64,000 nucleotides of DNA from Bradyrhizobium manausense (GCF_018130615.1 NZ_JAFCKB010000007.1:62001-126000), one strand, 5' to 3'; shown: positions 27,927 through 38,625, counted from the stretch's first letter. Made by a program: numbers and translations. The notes: generated by a model from the letters alone, not told the origin.

Positions 27927-29582
27927 ATGTACGCTTACGACGAAATCGATCGCACGCTCGTCAACGAGCGCGTCTCGGAGTTCCGCGACCAGGTCAAGCG
28001 CCGCCTTTCGGGCGAGCTCACCGAGGACGAGTTCAAGATCCTGCGGCTTCAGAACGGCGTCTATCTGCAACTGCACGCCTACATGTTCCGTGTCGCGATC
28101 CCCTATGGCACGCTGGCGACGAACCAGTTGCGGGCGCTCGCCCATGTCGCGCGTAAATATGACCGCGGCTACGGCCATTTCACCACGCGGCAGAACATCC
28201 AGTTCAACTGGATCAAGCTCGCCGAGCTGCCGGATGCTCTGGCCGATCTGGCCAAGGTCGGCATCCATGCGATGCAGACCTCCGGCAACAACATGCGCAA
28301 CGTCACCTCGGACCAGTGGGCCGGCGTCGCGCCTGGCGAGATCGAGGATCCGCGCATCTGGTCGGAGCTGATCCGCCAGCACACCACGCTGCATCCGGAA
28401 TTCTCGTTCCTGCCGCGCAAGTTCAAGATCGCGATCACCGCGTCGGACCATGACCGCGCCGCGATCAAGATCCACGACATCGGGCTCAAGTTGATCAAGA
28501 ACGAGAAGGGCGAGACCGGCTTCGAGGTTCTGGTCGGCGGCGGTCTCGGCCGCACGCCGTTCATCGCCAAGACCATCAAGCACTTCGTGCATGGCCGCGA
28601 TATCCTGAGCTATATCGAGGCGATCCTGCGCGTCTACAACCAGTATGGCCGCCGCGACAACATCTACAAGGCGCGCATCAAGATCCTGGTGCACGAGCTC
28701 GGTATCGAAAAATTCTCGCGCGAGGTCGAGGAGGAGTGGCAGCACATCCGCAATTCCTCGCTGCAGATCGACGACGAGGTGATCGAGGACATCCGCTCGC
28801 GCTTCACCTATCCCGCTTACGAGAAGCTGCCGCACATGCCGGACGAACTGCGCCAGGCCGCAGCCGATCCCGAGTTCGAGGCATGGCGCAAGAACTCGGT
28901 CGCCCCGCACAAGGTGCAGGGCTATTCCATCGTCACCATTTCGCTGAAGCCGATCGGCAAGCCTCCGGGCGATGCCACGGCCGAGCAGATGGATGCGCTC
29001 GCCGATCTCGCTGACAAATATTCCTTCGGCGAGATCCGCGTCGGCCACGAGCAGAACCTGGCGCTGCCGCACGTCGCCAAGCGCGACCTGCCGGCCCTGT
29101 GGAAGGCGCTGGACAAGCTTGGGCTCGCGACGCCGAACGTCAATCTGATCACCGACATCATCGCCTGCCCGGGTCTCGATTACTGCTCGCTGGCGAATGC
29201 GCGGTCGATCCCGATCGCGCAGGAGCTGACGCGGCGCTTCGCCAACCACGAGCTCGCCAACCTGATCGGCCGTCTCCACATCAATATCTCCGGCTGCATC
29301 AATGCCTGTGGCCACCACCATGTCGGCCATATCGGCATCCTCGGCGTCGAGAAGAACGGCGAGGAGGTCTACCAGATCACCATCGGCGGCCGCGCCGACG
29401 AAGGCGCTGCGCTGGGCAATCTGATCGGCCCCGGCGTCAAGTTCGACGAGGTCGCCGATGTCATCGAGGACGTCGTGGAAGCCTATCTGGCGCTGCGTGA
29501 GCGGCCGGAGGAGCTGTTCATCGATACGGTCAAGCGCCTCGGCGTCGAACCCTTCAAGGAGCGCGTTTATGCCACTCGTTAA
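27927..29582 (+). CDS. cysI: Sulfite reductase hemoprotein (nitrite/sulfite reductase) CysI
   Basis: This 551-residue siroheme enzyme reduces sulfite to sulfide. The siroheme/[4Fe-4S] ligands are visible as CPGLDYC (C-x5-C) and CINAC (C-x3-C). The two-fold repeated ferredoxin-like halves start with FRVAIPYGTLATNQLRALAH and YSIVTISLKPIGKPPGDAT. No separate flavoprotein CysJ is in the window, so electrons may come from ferredoxin or another partner. Ferredoxin-nitrite reductase is an alternative by sequence type, but the cys genes on both sides support sulfite. Confidence 0.93.
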   Translation: MYAYDEIDRTLVNERVSEFRDQVKRRLSGELTEDEFKILRLQNGVYLQLHAYMFRVAIPYGTLATNQLRALAHVARKYDRGYGHFTTRQNIQFNWIKLAELPDALADLAKVGIHAMQTSGNNMRNVTSDQWAGVAPGEIEDPRIWSELIRQHTTLHPEFSFLPRKFKIAITASDHDRAAIKIHDIGLKLIKNEKGETGFEVLVGGGLGRTPFIAKTIKHFVHGRDILSYIEAILRVYNQYGRRDNIYKARIKILVHELGIEKFSREVEEEWQHIRNSSLQIDDEVIEDIRSRFTYPAYEKLPHMPDELRQAAADPEFEAWRKNSVAPHKVQGYSIVTISLKPIGKPPGDATAEQMDALADLADKYSFGEIRVGHEQNLALPHVAKRDLPALWKALDKLGLATPNVNLITDIIACPGLDYCSLANARSIPIAQELTRRFANHELANLIGRLHINISGCINACGHHHVGHIGILGVEKNGEEVYQITIGGRADEGAALGNLIGPGVKFDEVADVIEDVVEAYLALRERPEELFIDTVKRLGVEPFKERVYATR

Positions 29583-30084
29583 CGGCGGAAAAATCGCCGA
29601 CGACAGCTTCGTCAAGCTGGCCGTCGATACGCCGCTGCCCGATGGCGGCGACATCCTGGTGCCGGCCGAGCGTTTCGTCGGCGAGGCGGAGGCGTTGCTC
29701 AAGCGCGCCGGCAAGGTCGGTGTGATCTGGCCGAACAATCGCGACATCGACGAGCTCGTGCCGTATCTCGGCAAGATCGCCGCCGTTGCGCTGGTGTTCC
29801 CGACCTTCCGTGACGGACGCGCCTACAGCCAGGCGCGGCTGCTGCGCGAGCGTTACAACTACCGCGGCGAACTGCGAGCCACTGGCCAGATCCTGCGCGA
29901 CCAGTTCGTGTTCATGCTGCGTGCCGGCTTCGATTCCTTCGAGGTCAAGAAGCAGGCGGATGCGGAAGCCTTCATGCAGACAGCCAAGCGTTACTCGGTG
30001 TTCTACCAGCCGACCGGCGACGGCCGCATCACGGCGTTGCACCGGCGCATGCAGCTGCGCCACTCCGAGGGGGTCGGCACATGA
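29569..30084 (+). CDS. DUF934 protein of the sulfite reductase operon
   Basis: From ATG 29569 the product is 171 residues, with VIWPNNRDIDELVPYL, VFPTFRDGRAYSQARLLRER and GQILRDQFVFMLRAGFDSFE, which are DUF934 hallmarks. The family is always close to cysI and cysH and is thought to assist sulfite reductase; no activity is known. The start overlaps cysI by 14 bases and the stop overlaps the cysH ATG. A longer frame from 29458 reads cysI out of frame and is not used. Confidence 0.88.
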   Translation: MPLVNGGKIADDSFVKLAVDTPLPDGGDILVPAERFVGEAEALLKRAGKVGVIWPNNRDIDELVPYLGKIAAVALVFPTFRDGRAYSQARLLRERYNYRGELRATGQILRDQFVFMLRAGFDSFEVKKQADAEAFMQTAKRYSVFYQPTGDGRITALHRRMQLRHSEGVGT

Positions 30085-30806
30085 ACGCCATCGCAACCAA
30101 GGTCTCGTCCGTATCCACGCTGCCTTCGGCTGCAGAGCTCGATCGCGCCTTGCGCGATGCCTCGCCTCAGGAGGTCGTTGCGGCCGCGTTGAAGGCGGTC
30201 GGGCGCGAGAAGCTCGCGCTGCTGTCGTCGTTCGGCACGGAATCGGCGACGCTGCTCAAGGTGGTGGCAGATGTCGATCCGGCCATCCCGGTGATCTTCC
30301 TGGACACCGGCTGGCTGTTCGAGGAAACGTTCGCCTATCGCGACAAGCTCATCGCGATGCTCGGCCTGAAGGACGTTCGCTCGGTCAGGCCCACCGAGGA
30401 GACGCTGTCACGCGAAGATCCCGACCGCGATCTCTGGTTCTCCGATCCCGACGCCTGCTGCCGTATCCGCAAGGTGGAACCGCTGGCGCGTGCGCTGAAA
30501 CCGTTTTCAGCCTGGCTCAACGGCCGTAAGCGTTTCCAGGGAAATGCGCGCGCCGACATTGCCGTTGTCGAGGATGACGGTACGCGGTTGAAGTTCAACC
30601 CGTTCGCCAACGTCTCGCGCGAGGAACTCGAAGCGATTTTCGTCCGCGCCAAATTGCCGCGTCACCCACTTGCGGCGTCCGGTTTTCGCTCGGTTGGGTG
30701 TATGCCTTGCACGAGCAGAACAGCCGAAGGCGAGGATGAGCGCGCGGGTCGCTGGCGCGGCCGCACCAAGACAGAATGCGGCATCCACACGATGAAGATT
30801 TCGTAG
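30081..30806 (+). CDS. cysH: Phosphoadenylyl/adenylyl-sulfate reductase CysH, APS type
   Basis: This 241-residue reductase converts activated sulfate to sulfite with thioredoxin. The PP-loop is LLSSFGTESATLLKV. Two cysteine pairs, CC in DACCRIRKVEPL and CMPC in SVGCMPC, bind a [4Fe-4S] cluster and mark the enzyme as APS-using; the catalytic Cys is in the C-terminal TECGIH. It ends the cysG-DUF2849-cysI-DUF934-cysH operon, all joined by overlaps or gaps under 12 bases. Confidence 0.94.
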   Translation: MNAIATKVSSVSTLPSAAELDRALRDASPQEVVAAALKAVGREKLALLSSFGTESATLLKVVADVDPAIPVIFLDTGWLFEETFAYRDKLIAMLGLKDVRSVRPTEETLSREDPDRDLWFSDPDACCRIRKVEPLARALKPFSAWLNGRKRFQGNARADIAVVEDDGTRLKFNPFANVSREELEAIFVRAKLPRHPLAASGFRSVGCMPCTSRTAEGEDERAGRWRGRTKTECGIHTMKIS

Positions 30807-30918
30807 CACAGCCAAGCTGCGCGGTTGCGAACAAGAAAATCCGGTTCCGTTGACTCGGGACCGTTTCGCCACGAGTTTCGCCTGCATGCCTTCGTCGACA
30901 CTGGCGTCGTCGAGGTAA

Positions 30919-31932
30919 ATGGAGATGGACATGATGCGTCGTATCGTTCCGCTCGCTGCAGGACTCCTGGTTACGAGTTTCTTGGCAAGCTCGGCTCTCG
31001 CCGCTGACATCAATCTGCTGAACGTGTCGTACGATCCGACGCGCGAGCTCTATGTCGAATTCAACAAGGCGTTCGCGAACGCCTATCAGAAGGAGACCGG
31101 CAAGAGCGTCGAGATCAAGCAGTCGCACGGCGGCAGCGGATCGCAGGCGCGCGCGGTGATCGACGGCTTGCAAGCGGACGTGGTGACGCTCGCGCTGGCC
31201 TACGACATCGACGCCATCGCCGGCAAGGGTCTCACCGCGGCGGACTGGCAGAAGCGGCTGCCGCAGAATTCATCTCCCTACACGTCGACCATCGTGTTCC
31301 TGGTGCGCAAGGGCAATCCCAAGGGGATCAAGGACTGGGACGATCTGCTCAAGCCCGGCGTTGCCGTGATCACGCCGAACCCGAAGACGTCGGGCGGTGC
31401 GCGCTGGAATTATCTTGCCGCCTGGGGCTTTGCGCAGAAGAAGTATGGCTCAGCCGACAAGGCCAAGGATTTCATCGGAAAGCTCTACCAGCAGGTGCCG
31501 GTGCTCGACACCGGCGCGCGCGGGGCGACCGTGACCTTCGTCGAGCGCGGCGTCGGCGACGTGCTGCTCGCCTGGGAGAACGAAGCCTATCTCGCACTGA
31601 AGGAATTCGGGGCCGGGAAGTTCGAACTCGTGGCGCCGCCGCTCTCGATCCTGGCCGAGCCGCCGGTCGCGATCGTCGACAAGGTTGCCGACAAGAAGGG
31701 CACCCGCAACGTCGCCGATGCTTACCTCCAGTACTGGTACACCAAGGAGGGGCAGGAGATTGCCGCACGCAACTTCTATCGCCCGCGCGATGCCGAGATC
31801 GCCAGGAAGCATGAAAATTCCTTCGCCAAGGTCGAACTATTCACCATCGACGATGTTTTCGGTGGTTGGACCAAGGCGCAGAAAGAGCATTTTGCCGACG
31901 GCGGCGTCTTTGATCAGATCTACAAGAACTGA
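30919..31932 (+). CDS. sbp: Sulfate ABC transporter substrate-binding protein
   Basis: This periplasmic protein of up to 337 residues has a signal peptide ([17 protein letters not shown]) and begins the mature part with [20 protein letters not shown], a hallmark of Sbp/Cys[17 protein letters not shown] and [17 protein letters not shown] are sulfate-binding loops of the family. Several in-frame ATGs (30919, 30925, 30931, 30934) could start it; GAGG before 30919 favours the first. It is 112 bases after cysH, so it may have its own promoter. Sbp and CysP cannot be separated by eye. Confidence 0.93.
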   Translation: MEMDMMRRIVPLAAGLLVTSFLASSALAADINLLNVSYDPTRELYVEFNKAFANAYQKETGKSVEIKQSHGGSGSQARAVIDGLQADVVTLALAYDIDAIAGKGLTAADWQKRLPQNSSPYTSTIVFLVRKGNPKGIKDWDDLLKPGVAVITPNPKTSGGARWNYLAAWGFAQKKYGSADKAKDFIGKLYQQVPVLDTGARGATVTFVERGVGDVLLAWENEAYLALKEFGAGKFELVAPPLSILAEPPVAIVDKVADKKGTRNVADAYLQYWYTKEGQEIAARNFYRPRDAEIARKHENSFAKVELFTIDDVFGGWTKAQKEHFADGGVFDQIYKN

Positions 31933-31967
31933 TCGGGCGCTGTCGGAGGATTTCAGCAGGGGGCTTG

Positions 31968-32804
31968 GTGAGCGTAATCGCAGCACGACGGAGGACATTG
32001 CCGGGCTTCGGTCTCACGATGGGACTGACGCTGACCTGGCTGTCGGTCATCATCCTGATTCCGCTCGCCGGGCTGTTCCTGAAGTCGCTGGAGCTCAGCC
32101 CTGAGCAGTTCTGGAACATCCTCTCCAGCCGCCGCACGCTGAATGCGCTCCGCGTCTCGTTCGGCCTCGCCTTTGCCGCTGCCTGCGTCAATCTGGTCAT
32201 GGGTAGCATCATCGTCTGGGCGCTGGTGCGCTACCGCTTTCCCGGCCGCCGCATCTTCGACGCCATCGTCGACGTGCCGTTCGCGCTGCCGACGGCCGTT
32301 GCGGGCGTCGCGCTGACCGCGCTGTTCGCCGAGAAGGGGTGGCTGGGAGCGCCGCTCGCCGCGCTCGGCATCAAGGTGGCCTTTACGCCGGTCGGTATCT
32401 TCGTCGCCATGATCTTCATCGGCATCCCCTTCGTGGTGCGTACCGTGCAGCCGGTGCTGCAGGATCTCGACCCCGAGATCGAGGAGGCCGCGGGGAGCTT
32501 GGGGGCCAGCCGCTGGCAGACCATCATTCGCGTGATCCTGCCGTCGCTCGCACCGGCGCTGCTCACTGGCCTCGCGCTCGCCTTTGCGCGCGCGGTCGGC
32601 GAGTATGGCTCGGTGATCTTCATCGCCGGAAATCTACCCAACGTCTCCGAGATCGCACCGCTCCTGATCGTGATCCGGCTCTCCGAATTCCGCTACGCGG
32701 ATGCGACCGCCATCGCGGTCGTCATGCTCGTCGTTTCCTTCGTCATCATCTTCGCGGTCAACCGGTTGCAGCGCTGGGCGCAGAACCGGATTCCGGCGCG
32801 CTGA
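31968..32804 (+). CDS. cysT: Sulfate ABC transporter permease CysT
   Basis: From GTG 31968 the product is 278 residues (a TTG one codon earlier is possible). Six membrane helices are visible, from LTWLSVIILIPLAGLFLKSL to VVMLVVSFVIIFAVNRLQ. The coupling (EAA) loop is EIEEAAGSLGASRWQTIIRV. It forms the inner-membrane channel with CysW. The gene lies 35 bases after the binding-protein gene and nine before cysW. Confidence 0.94.
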   Translation: MSVIAARRRTLPGFGLTMGLTLTWLSVIILIPLAGLFLKSLELSPEQFWNILSSRRTLNALRVSFGLAFAAACVNLVMGSIIVWALVRYRFPGRRIFDAIVDVPFALPTAVAGVALTALFAEKGWLGAPLAALGIKVAFTPVGIFVAMIFIGIPFVVRTVQPVLQDLDPEIEEAAGSLGASRWQTIIRVILPSLAPALLTGLALAFARAVGEYGSVIFIAGNLPNVSEIAPLLIVIRLSEFRYADATAIAVVMLVVSFVIIFAVNRLQRWAQNRIPAR

Positions 32805-32813
32805 GGGCGGACC

Positions 32814-33714
32814 ATGACGATGCAGATCGCCGATTCCGTTTCGTTGTCCTCGCCCGAGGCGAGGGCGCGTGCGCATGCCGCGGCCGCGCGCAACAATCTC
32901 CGCTCCGAGCCCAGGGCGGTGCGCATCGCGATCATCGCGCTGGCAATGATCTTTCTCACGGTCTTCGTCGTGCTGCCGCTGGCGCTTGTGTTCGCGGAGG
33001 CGTTCTCGAAGGGGATACTTCCCTACCTCTCCGCGCTTGCCGAGCCGGAGGCGCTGGCTGCGATCAAGCTCACGCTGCTGGTCGCGGCGATCTCGGTCAG
33101 CCTCAATCTCGTGTTCGGCCTCGTTGCCGCCTGGGCGATTGCCAAATTCGAATTCCCGGGCAAGACCTTCCTGATCACGCTGATCGATCTTCCGTTCTCG
33201 GTGAGCCCGGTGATCTCCGGCCTCGTCTTCGTGCTGCTGTTCGGCGCGCAGGGCTATTTCGGTGGCTGGCTCAGGGATCACGACATCCAGATCCTGTTCG
33301 CGGTACCCGGCATCGCGCTCGCCACCACCTTCGTGACCTTCCCCTTCGTGGCGCGTGCGCTGATCCCGCTGATGCAGGAGCAGGGCACGCAGGAAGAGGA
33401 GGCCGCGATCTCGCTCGGCGCCTCCGGCCTGCAAACCTTCTTCCGCGTCACGCTGCCCAACATCAAATGGGGCGTGCTCTACGGCGTCCTGCTTTGCAAT
33501 GCGCGCGCGATGGGCGAATTCGGTGCGGTCTCGGTCGTCTCCGGCCACATCCGCGGCGAGACCAATACCATGCCGCTCCTGGTCGAGATTCTCTACGACG
33601 AGTACCAGTTCGTCGCCGCATTCGCGATCGCCTCGCTGCTCGCGATGCTGGCGCTGATCACGCTGATCGCCAAGACCATTCTTGAACGTCAGCTCGACGA
33701 AGGACAGGACGTCA

Positions 33715-33725
<11 letters not shown>
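32814..33725 (+). CDS. cysW: Sulfate ABC transporter permease CysW
   Basis: This 303-residue permease has a 45-residue charged N-terminal part and six helices. The EAA loop is [20 protein letters not shown] and the region [20 protein letters not shown] is typical of CysW. It pairs with CysT. Its last 11 bases overlap the cysA start, so the two are translationally coupled. Confidence 0.95.
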
Positions 33726-34749
<1,024 letters not shown>

Positions 34750-34757
34750 GACGCCCC

Positions 34758-34879
34758 GTCATTCCGGGGCGATGCGAAGCATCGAACTACGGTGCGGGCT
34801 TCCGCACCAGAGAATCTCGAGATTCTCAGGTGCGCGATTGCGCACCATAGTCCGTGCTGGGCGCGCGCCTCGGAATGAC
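34758..34879. repeat. Dispersed palindromic repeat (type A) after cysA
   Basis: The element starts GTCATTCCGG and ends CGGAATGAC; its centre holds a perfect short palindrome (GAATCTCGAGATTC). It separates cysA from the CAP lipoprotein gene. The remaining bases to 34958 show no other feature. Confidence 0.85.
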
Positions 34880-34958
34880 GACTACGATTTTCCTCAAAAT
34901 TCACCTTTCAGCCACGGTTGGTATGCAACAACGGCCCCTCATTTGGGGGCCCCGATTC

Positions 34959-35462
34959 ATGCGCGCTGCGGCCGCAATTCTCATCACTTTGCTTCTCGCC
35001 GGCTGTGCCGGCAACGAGGCGCCGGTCCAGCAGCCGTCGATGTATGCCGATATGTCGGTCCCGGGCGCCAAGCTCGATGCGCCGGCCGCCGCGATCATGA
35101 TCTCGCAATACCGCCAGAACAACGGCCTCGGCACCGTCGAGATCGACCCCGAATTGATGCGGCTCGCCGAATCCCAGTCCAACGCCATGGCCGCCGCCAA
35201 CAAGATGGACCATGACGTCCGCGCGCCCTTGGCCAAGCGGCTCAATGCCGGCGGTTATCCGGCAACCGTGGCGGTCGAGAACATCTCGGCTGGCTATCAT
35301 ACGCTGGCGGAAGCGTTTTCCGGCTGGCGCGACTCGCCTCCGCACCGCGCCAATATGCTCAAGGGTGGTGTCACAAAATTGGGCATCGCGGCGAGCTATG
35401 CTCCAGGTACCAAGTACAAGGTGTTCTGGACGATGATTTTGGCGTCGACCGACCCACGATAA
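34959..35462 (+). CDS. CAP/SCP-domain lipoprotein
   Basis: From ATG 34959 the product is 167 residues. The N-terminus AAAAILITLLLAGC is a lipoprotein signal with the lipobox LAGC. The CAP domain follows: LMRLAESQSNAMAAANKMDH, VAVENISAGYHTLAEAF and SGWRDSPPHRANMLKG with the conserved His and Glu. Bacterial CAP proteins are secreted or membrane-bound and of unclear function. An ATG at 34923 would add 12 residues; still longer frames read into the upstream repeat. Confidence 0.85.
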   Translation: MRAAAAILITLLLAGCAGNEAPVQQPSMYADMSVPGAKLDAPAAAIMISQYRQNNGLGTVEIDPELMRLAESQSNAMAAANKMDHDVRAPLAKRLNAGGYPATVAVENISAGYHTLAEAFSGWRDSPPHRANMLKGGVTKLGIAASYAPGTKYKVFWTMILASTDPR

Positions 35463-35540
35463 GCCAGACTTGATCCCGGGATGCATTGACGTAGCGACAG
35501 ACTGTCGCCACGGTGCCTCGCTCTTTGCTATTGTTCCCGC

Positions 35541-36716
35541 ATGACAGATCACAGCCCGGAAGTCGCAACAGTCCCCGCGAAGGCGCAGCGCGTCCTGGTT
35601 CTCCAGGGCGGCGGTGCGCTCGGCTCCTATCAGGCCGGCGCCTATCAGGCGCTCTGCCATTTCGACTTCGAGCCGGAATGGGTTGCCGGCATCTCGATCG
35701 GTGCGGTCAACGCCGCCATCATCGCCGGCAATGAGGGTCAAATCCGCGTCAAGCGGCTCAAGGAATTCTGGGAGATGGTTTCCGCGCCGGTGCCGTGGAA
35801 GCCGATCGGCAAGAGCGACCACAGCCGCGAGCTGTTCAATTCCACCAGCGCCGCGCTGATCGCGACGTTCGGCGTGCCGGGCTTCTTCGTCCCGCGCGTC
35901 CCGCCTGCGCCGCTCTGGCCACCCGGCAGTCCGCAGGCCGAGAGCTATTACGACACCGCGCCGCTGAAGAAGACGCTGGAGCGGCTGGTCGATTTCGACC
36001 GCATCAACGACCTCAAGACCCGCCTGTCGGTTGGCGCCGTCGGCGTCACCTCCGGCAATTTCAAATATTTCGACAATTACGAGTTCAAGAAGCTCGGCAA
36101 GACCATCGGCCCCGAGCACATCATGGCCTCCGGCGCCTTGCCGCCGGGCTTTCCGTCGGTCGTCATCGACGGCGAGCATTACTGGGACGGCGGCATCGCC
36201 TCCAACACACCGCTCGATTTCGTGCTCGATGCCGAGCTCGATCGCGACATGCTGATCTTCCAGGTCGACCTGTTCAGCGCCCGCGGCGACCTGCCGACCT
36301 CGTTGCTCGAGGCCACCGAGCGTGAGAAGGACATCCGCTTCTCCAGCCGCACGCGGATGAACACAGACAAGAACAAGCAGTTGCACAACGCCCGCCGGGC
36401 CGCGCGCGAGCTCATCAGCAAATTGCCGGACTATCTGAAGAACGATCCGTCCGTCGAATTCCTCGCAAAAGCGTCGCGCGAAAGCACCGTCACCGTGGTG
36501 CACCTGATCTATCGCAGCAAGAACTACGAATCCTCGTCCAAGGACTACGACTTCTCCCATGTCGCGATGGTCGAGCATTGGGAAAGCGGCGTGCGCGACG
36601 TGCATTTGTCGATGCGCCACAAGGACTGGCTGGAGAAGCCGCAGTCCGGCGAGACCATGGTGACCTACGATCTCACGGGGGACGTCACCGCGCCCCCGCC
36701 AAAAAGGAGCGAATAA
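35541..36716 (+). CDS. Patatin-like phospholipase with C-terminal DUF3734
   Basis: This 391-residue Ser/Asp hydrolase has the oxyanion loop LQGGGALGSYQAGAYQAL, the nucleophile in GISIGAVNAA and the catalytic Asp in YWDGGIASNTPLDF. The C-terminal third (DKNKQLHNARRAARELI to KDWLEKPQSGE) matches DUF3734. No signal peptide is seen, so it acts in the cytosol or on the inner membrane. The stop is two bases before the ATG of a 3-hydroxybutyrate dehydrogenase-like gene, which suggests work on PHB or hydroxy-acyl lipids rather than on host membranes. Confidence 0.88.
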   Translation: MTDHSPEVATVPAKAQRVLVLQGGGALGSYQAGAYQALCHFDFEPEWVAGISIGAVNAAIIAGNEGQIRVKRLKEFWEMVSAPVPWKPIGKSDHSRELFNSTSAALIATFGVPGFFVPRVPPAPLWPPGSPQAESYYDTAPLKKTLERLVDFDRINDLKTRLSVGAVGVTSGNFKYFDNYEFKKLGKTIGPEHIMASGALPPGFPSVVIDGEHYWDGGIASNTPLDFVLDAELDRDMLIFQVDLFSARGDLPTSLLEATEREKDIRFSSRTRMNTDKNKQLHNARRAARELISKLPDYLKNDPSVEFLAKASRESTVTVVHLIYRSKNYESSSKDYDFSHVAMVEHWESGVRDVHLSMRHKDWLEKPQSGETMVTYDLTGDVTAPPPKRSE

Positions 36717-36718
36717 CT

Positions 36719-37507
36719 ATGGGTACTCTGTCAGGCAAGAACGCCGTCGTGACCGGATCGACCAGCGGCATTGGCCTTGCCTATGCGCGCGCGTTCGCGG
36801 CTGCCGGCGCCAATGTCGTCATCAACGGCTTCGGCTCACCGGAGGACATCGAGAAGGAGCGCACGAAAATCGAGTCCGATTTCGGCGTGAAGGCGGTCTA
36901 CTCGCCCGCCGACATGACCAAGCCGGCCGAGATTGCCGGGATGATCGCGCTCGGCGAGAAGTCGTTCGGCTCGGTCGACATTCTCGTCAACAATGCCGGC
37001 ATCCAGTTCGTCTCGCCGATCGAGGAATTCCCGCTCGAGAAGTGGGACCAGATCATCGCGATCAACCTGTCCTCGGCCTTCCATGCCATCCGCGCCGCCG
37101 TTCCCGGCATGAAGAAGAAGGGCTGGGGCCGCATCATCAACACCGCCTCGGCGCACTCTCTGGTCGCCTCGCCCTTCAAGTCGGCCTATGTGTCGGCCAA
37201 GCACGGCATCGCCGGCCTGACCAAGACCGTGGCGCTGGAAGTCGCGACCAGCAAGATCACCTGCAACTGCATCAGCCCCGGCTATGTCTGGACGCCGCTG
37301 GTGGAGAAGCAGATCCCGGACACGATGAAGGCCCGTAATCTCACGCGCGAGCAGGTCATCAACGACGTGCTGCTCGACGCCCAGCCGACCAAGGAGTTCG
37401 TGACGTCGGAGCAGGTCGCAGCGCTGGCGCTGTTCCTGTGCAGCGACGATGCCGCGCAGATCACCGGTACCAACCTGTCGATCGACGGCGGCTGGACGGC
37501 GGAGTAA
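36719..37507 (+). CDS. bdhA: 3-hydroxybutyrate dehydrogenase (SDR)
   Basis: From ATG 36719 the protein has 262 residues, the usual length. The NAD-binding motif is TGSTSGIG, with NNAGIQ, the catalytic Ser in NTASAHSLVASPFKSAY and Tyr/Lys in YVSAKHG; ISPGYVWTPLVEKQI and the C-terminal GTNLSIDGGWTAE are typical of D-beta-hydroxybutyrate dehydrogenase. It oxidises 3-hydroxybutyrate to acetoacetate in PHB turnover. A strong AAAAAGGAGCG site precedes the start, and the gene is coupled to the patatin-like gene. Confidence 0.9.
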   Translation: MGTLSGKNAVVTGSTSGIGLAYARAFAAAGANVVINGFGSPEDIEKERTKIESDFGVKAVYSPADMTKPAEIAGMIALGEKSFGSVDILVNNAGIQFVSPIEEFPLEKWDQIIAINLSSAFHAIRAAVPGMKKKGWGRIINTASAHSLVASPFKSAYVSAKHGIAGLTKTVALEVATSKITCNCISPGYVWTPLVEKQIPDTMKARNLTREQVINDVLLDAQPTKEFVTSEQVAALALFLCSDDAAQITGTNLSIDGGWTAE

Positions 37508-37518
37508 ATCCAACCTCT

Positions 37519-37580
37519 GTCATGCCCCGGCTTGACCGAGGCATCCAGGGCGGGGTCGCCCGGTCAAGCCGGGCGACGAC
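37519..37580. repeat. Short palindromic element after bdhA
   Basis: Inverted arms CCCGGCTTGACCG and CGGTCAAGCCGGG frame a short GC-rich centre, and the right end reads GACGAC as in type B elements. It lies between convergent genes and may help stop transcription. Confidence 0.7.
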
Positions 37581-37607
37581 AGCGAGAGTGCGGCGACAGC
37601 TTCCGCC

Positions 37608-38432
37608 TCAATGGCTCCAGGCCAGAGCCGTCACGATCGCGGATTGCAGGTTGAGCTCCGCGAACATGATCTTGCCGGCGACCACGACGAGGACGCTGGC
37701 GAGCGCCACGCGCAGTACCGTCTCCGGCACGCGCGTCGCGCTGTAGCTGCCGACGATGATGCCGGGCAGCGAGCCCAGCAGCAGCACGCCCATCAGGCCC
37801 CAGTCGACCGAACCGAGCATCCAGTGTCCGATGCCGGCCACCAGCGTCAGCGGCACCGCGTGCGCGATATCGGAGCCGACGATGGTCGCCATCGGCAGGC
37901 GCGGGTAGAGCAACAGCAGCACGGTCACGCCGACCGCGCCGGCACCGACCGACGAAATCGACACCAGCACGCCGAGCACGATCCCGGTGACAACCGTGGC
38001 AATCACCGTGGTGCGCTCACTGACCTGCTCCATGCGCCGGCGATAGCGCTCCATGATCGACTTGCGGAAGATCAGCGATGTTGCGGTCAGGATCAGCGCA
38101 AAGCACAGCACCAGGTTGACCAGGTTCCGCTCGGCATCGCTCTTGAGATCGAGCTTCCACAGCACCAGCAGCGTCAGGGCGCTCGCCGGAATGCTGCCGC
38201 AGGCCAGCCGCAGCACCGCCGGCCAGTGCACGCTGCGCGACCAGCCATGCACGACGCTGCCGCCGGTCTTGGTGGCGGCGGCATAGAGCAGGTCGGTACC
38301 GACGGCGGTGGTCGGGTGAATGCCGAACAGCAGGATCAGCAGTGGCGTCATCAACGAGCCGCCTCCCACTCCGGTCAGCCCGACAAGCAGGCCGACGCCG
38401 AAACCCGAGGCGACGTAAAGCGGATCAATCAT
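37608..38432 (-). CDS. TauE/SafE family sulfite/anion exporter
   Basis: This 274-residue membrane protein has about eight helices. The N-terminal ASGFGVGLLVGLTGVGGGSL motif and the second-half copy GVLVSISSVGAGAVGVTVLL mark the TauE/SafE family. Members export sulfite or sulfoacetate or other organic anions; the substrate is not fixed here. No sulfur gene touches it directly, though the cys region ends 3 kb away. It converges with bdhA. Confidence 0.9.
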   Translation of the reverse strand: MIDPLYVASGFGVGLLVGLTGVGGGSLMTPLLILLFGIHPTTAVGTDLLYAAATKTGGSVVHGWSRSVHWPAVLRLACGSIPASALTLLVLWKLDLKSDAERNLVNLVLCFALILTATSLIFRKSIMERYRRRMEQVSERTTVIATVVTGIVLGVLVSISSVGAGAVGVTVLLLLYPRLPMATIVGSDIAHAVPLTLVAGIGHWMLGSVDWGLMGVLLLGSLPGIIVGSYSATRVPETVLRVALASVLVVVAGKIMFAELNLQSAIVTALAWSH

Positions 38433-38625
38433 GGTCGGGGAAATCTAGGTTTATCTCGTCAGTTGGGCAATATGACGTAGAATAAATTTCCCCCAGGGCG
38501 CAACCGCTTGGACGGAATAAGAAAAATTCTGCTCTGAAACGGAACTGGCTAGGTGTTTCGCCTTGTTCTCGGGCTCGTTGCGAAACAGACGTTCCTCGGG
38601 GAGCGGCAATATAAGTGCGTAGTAC

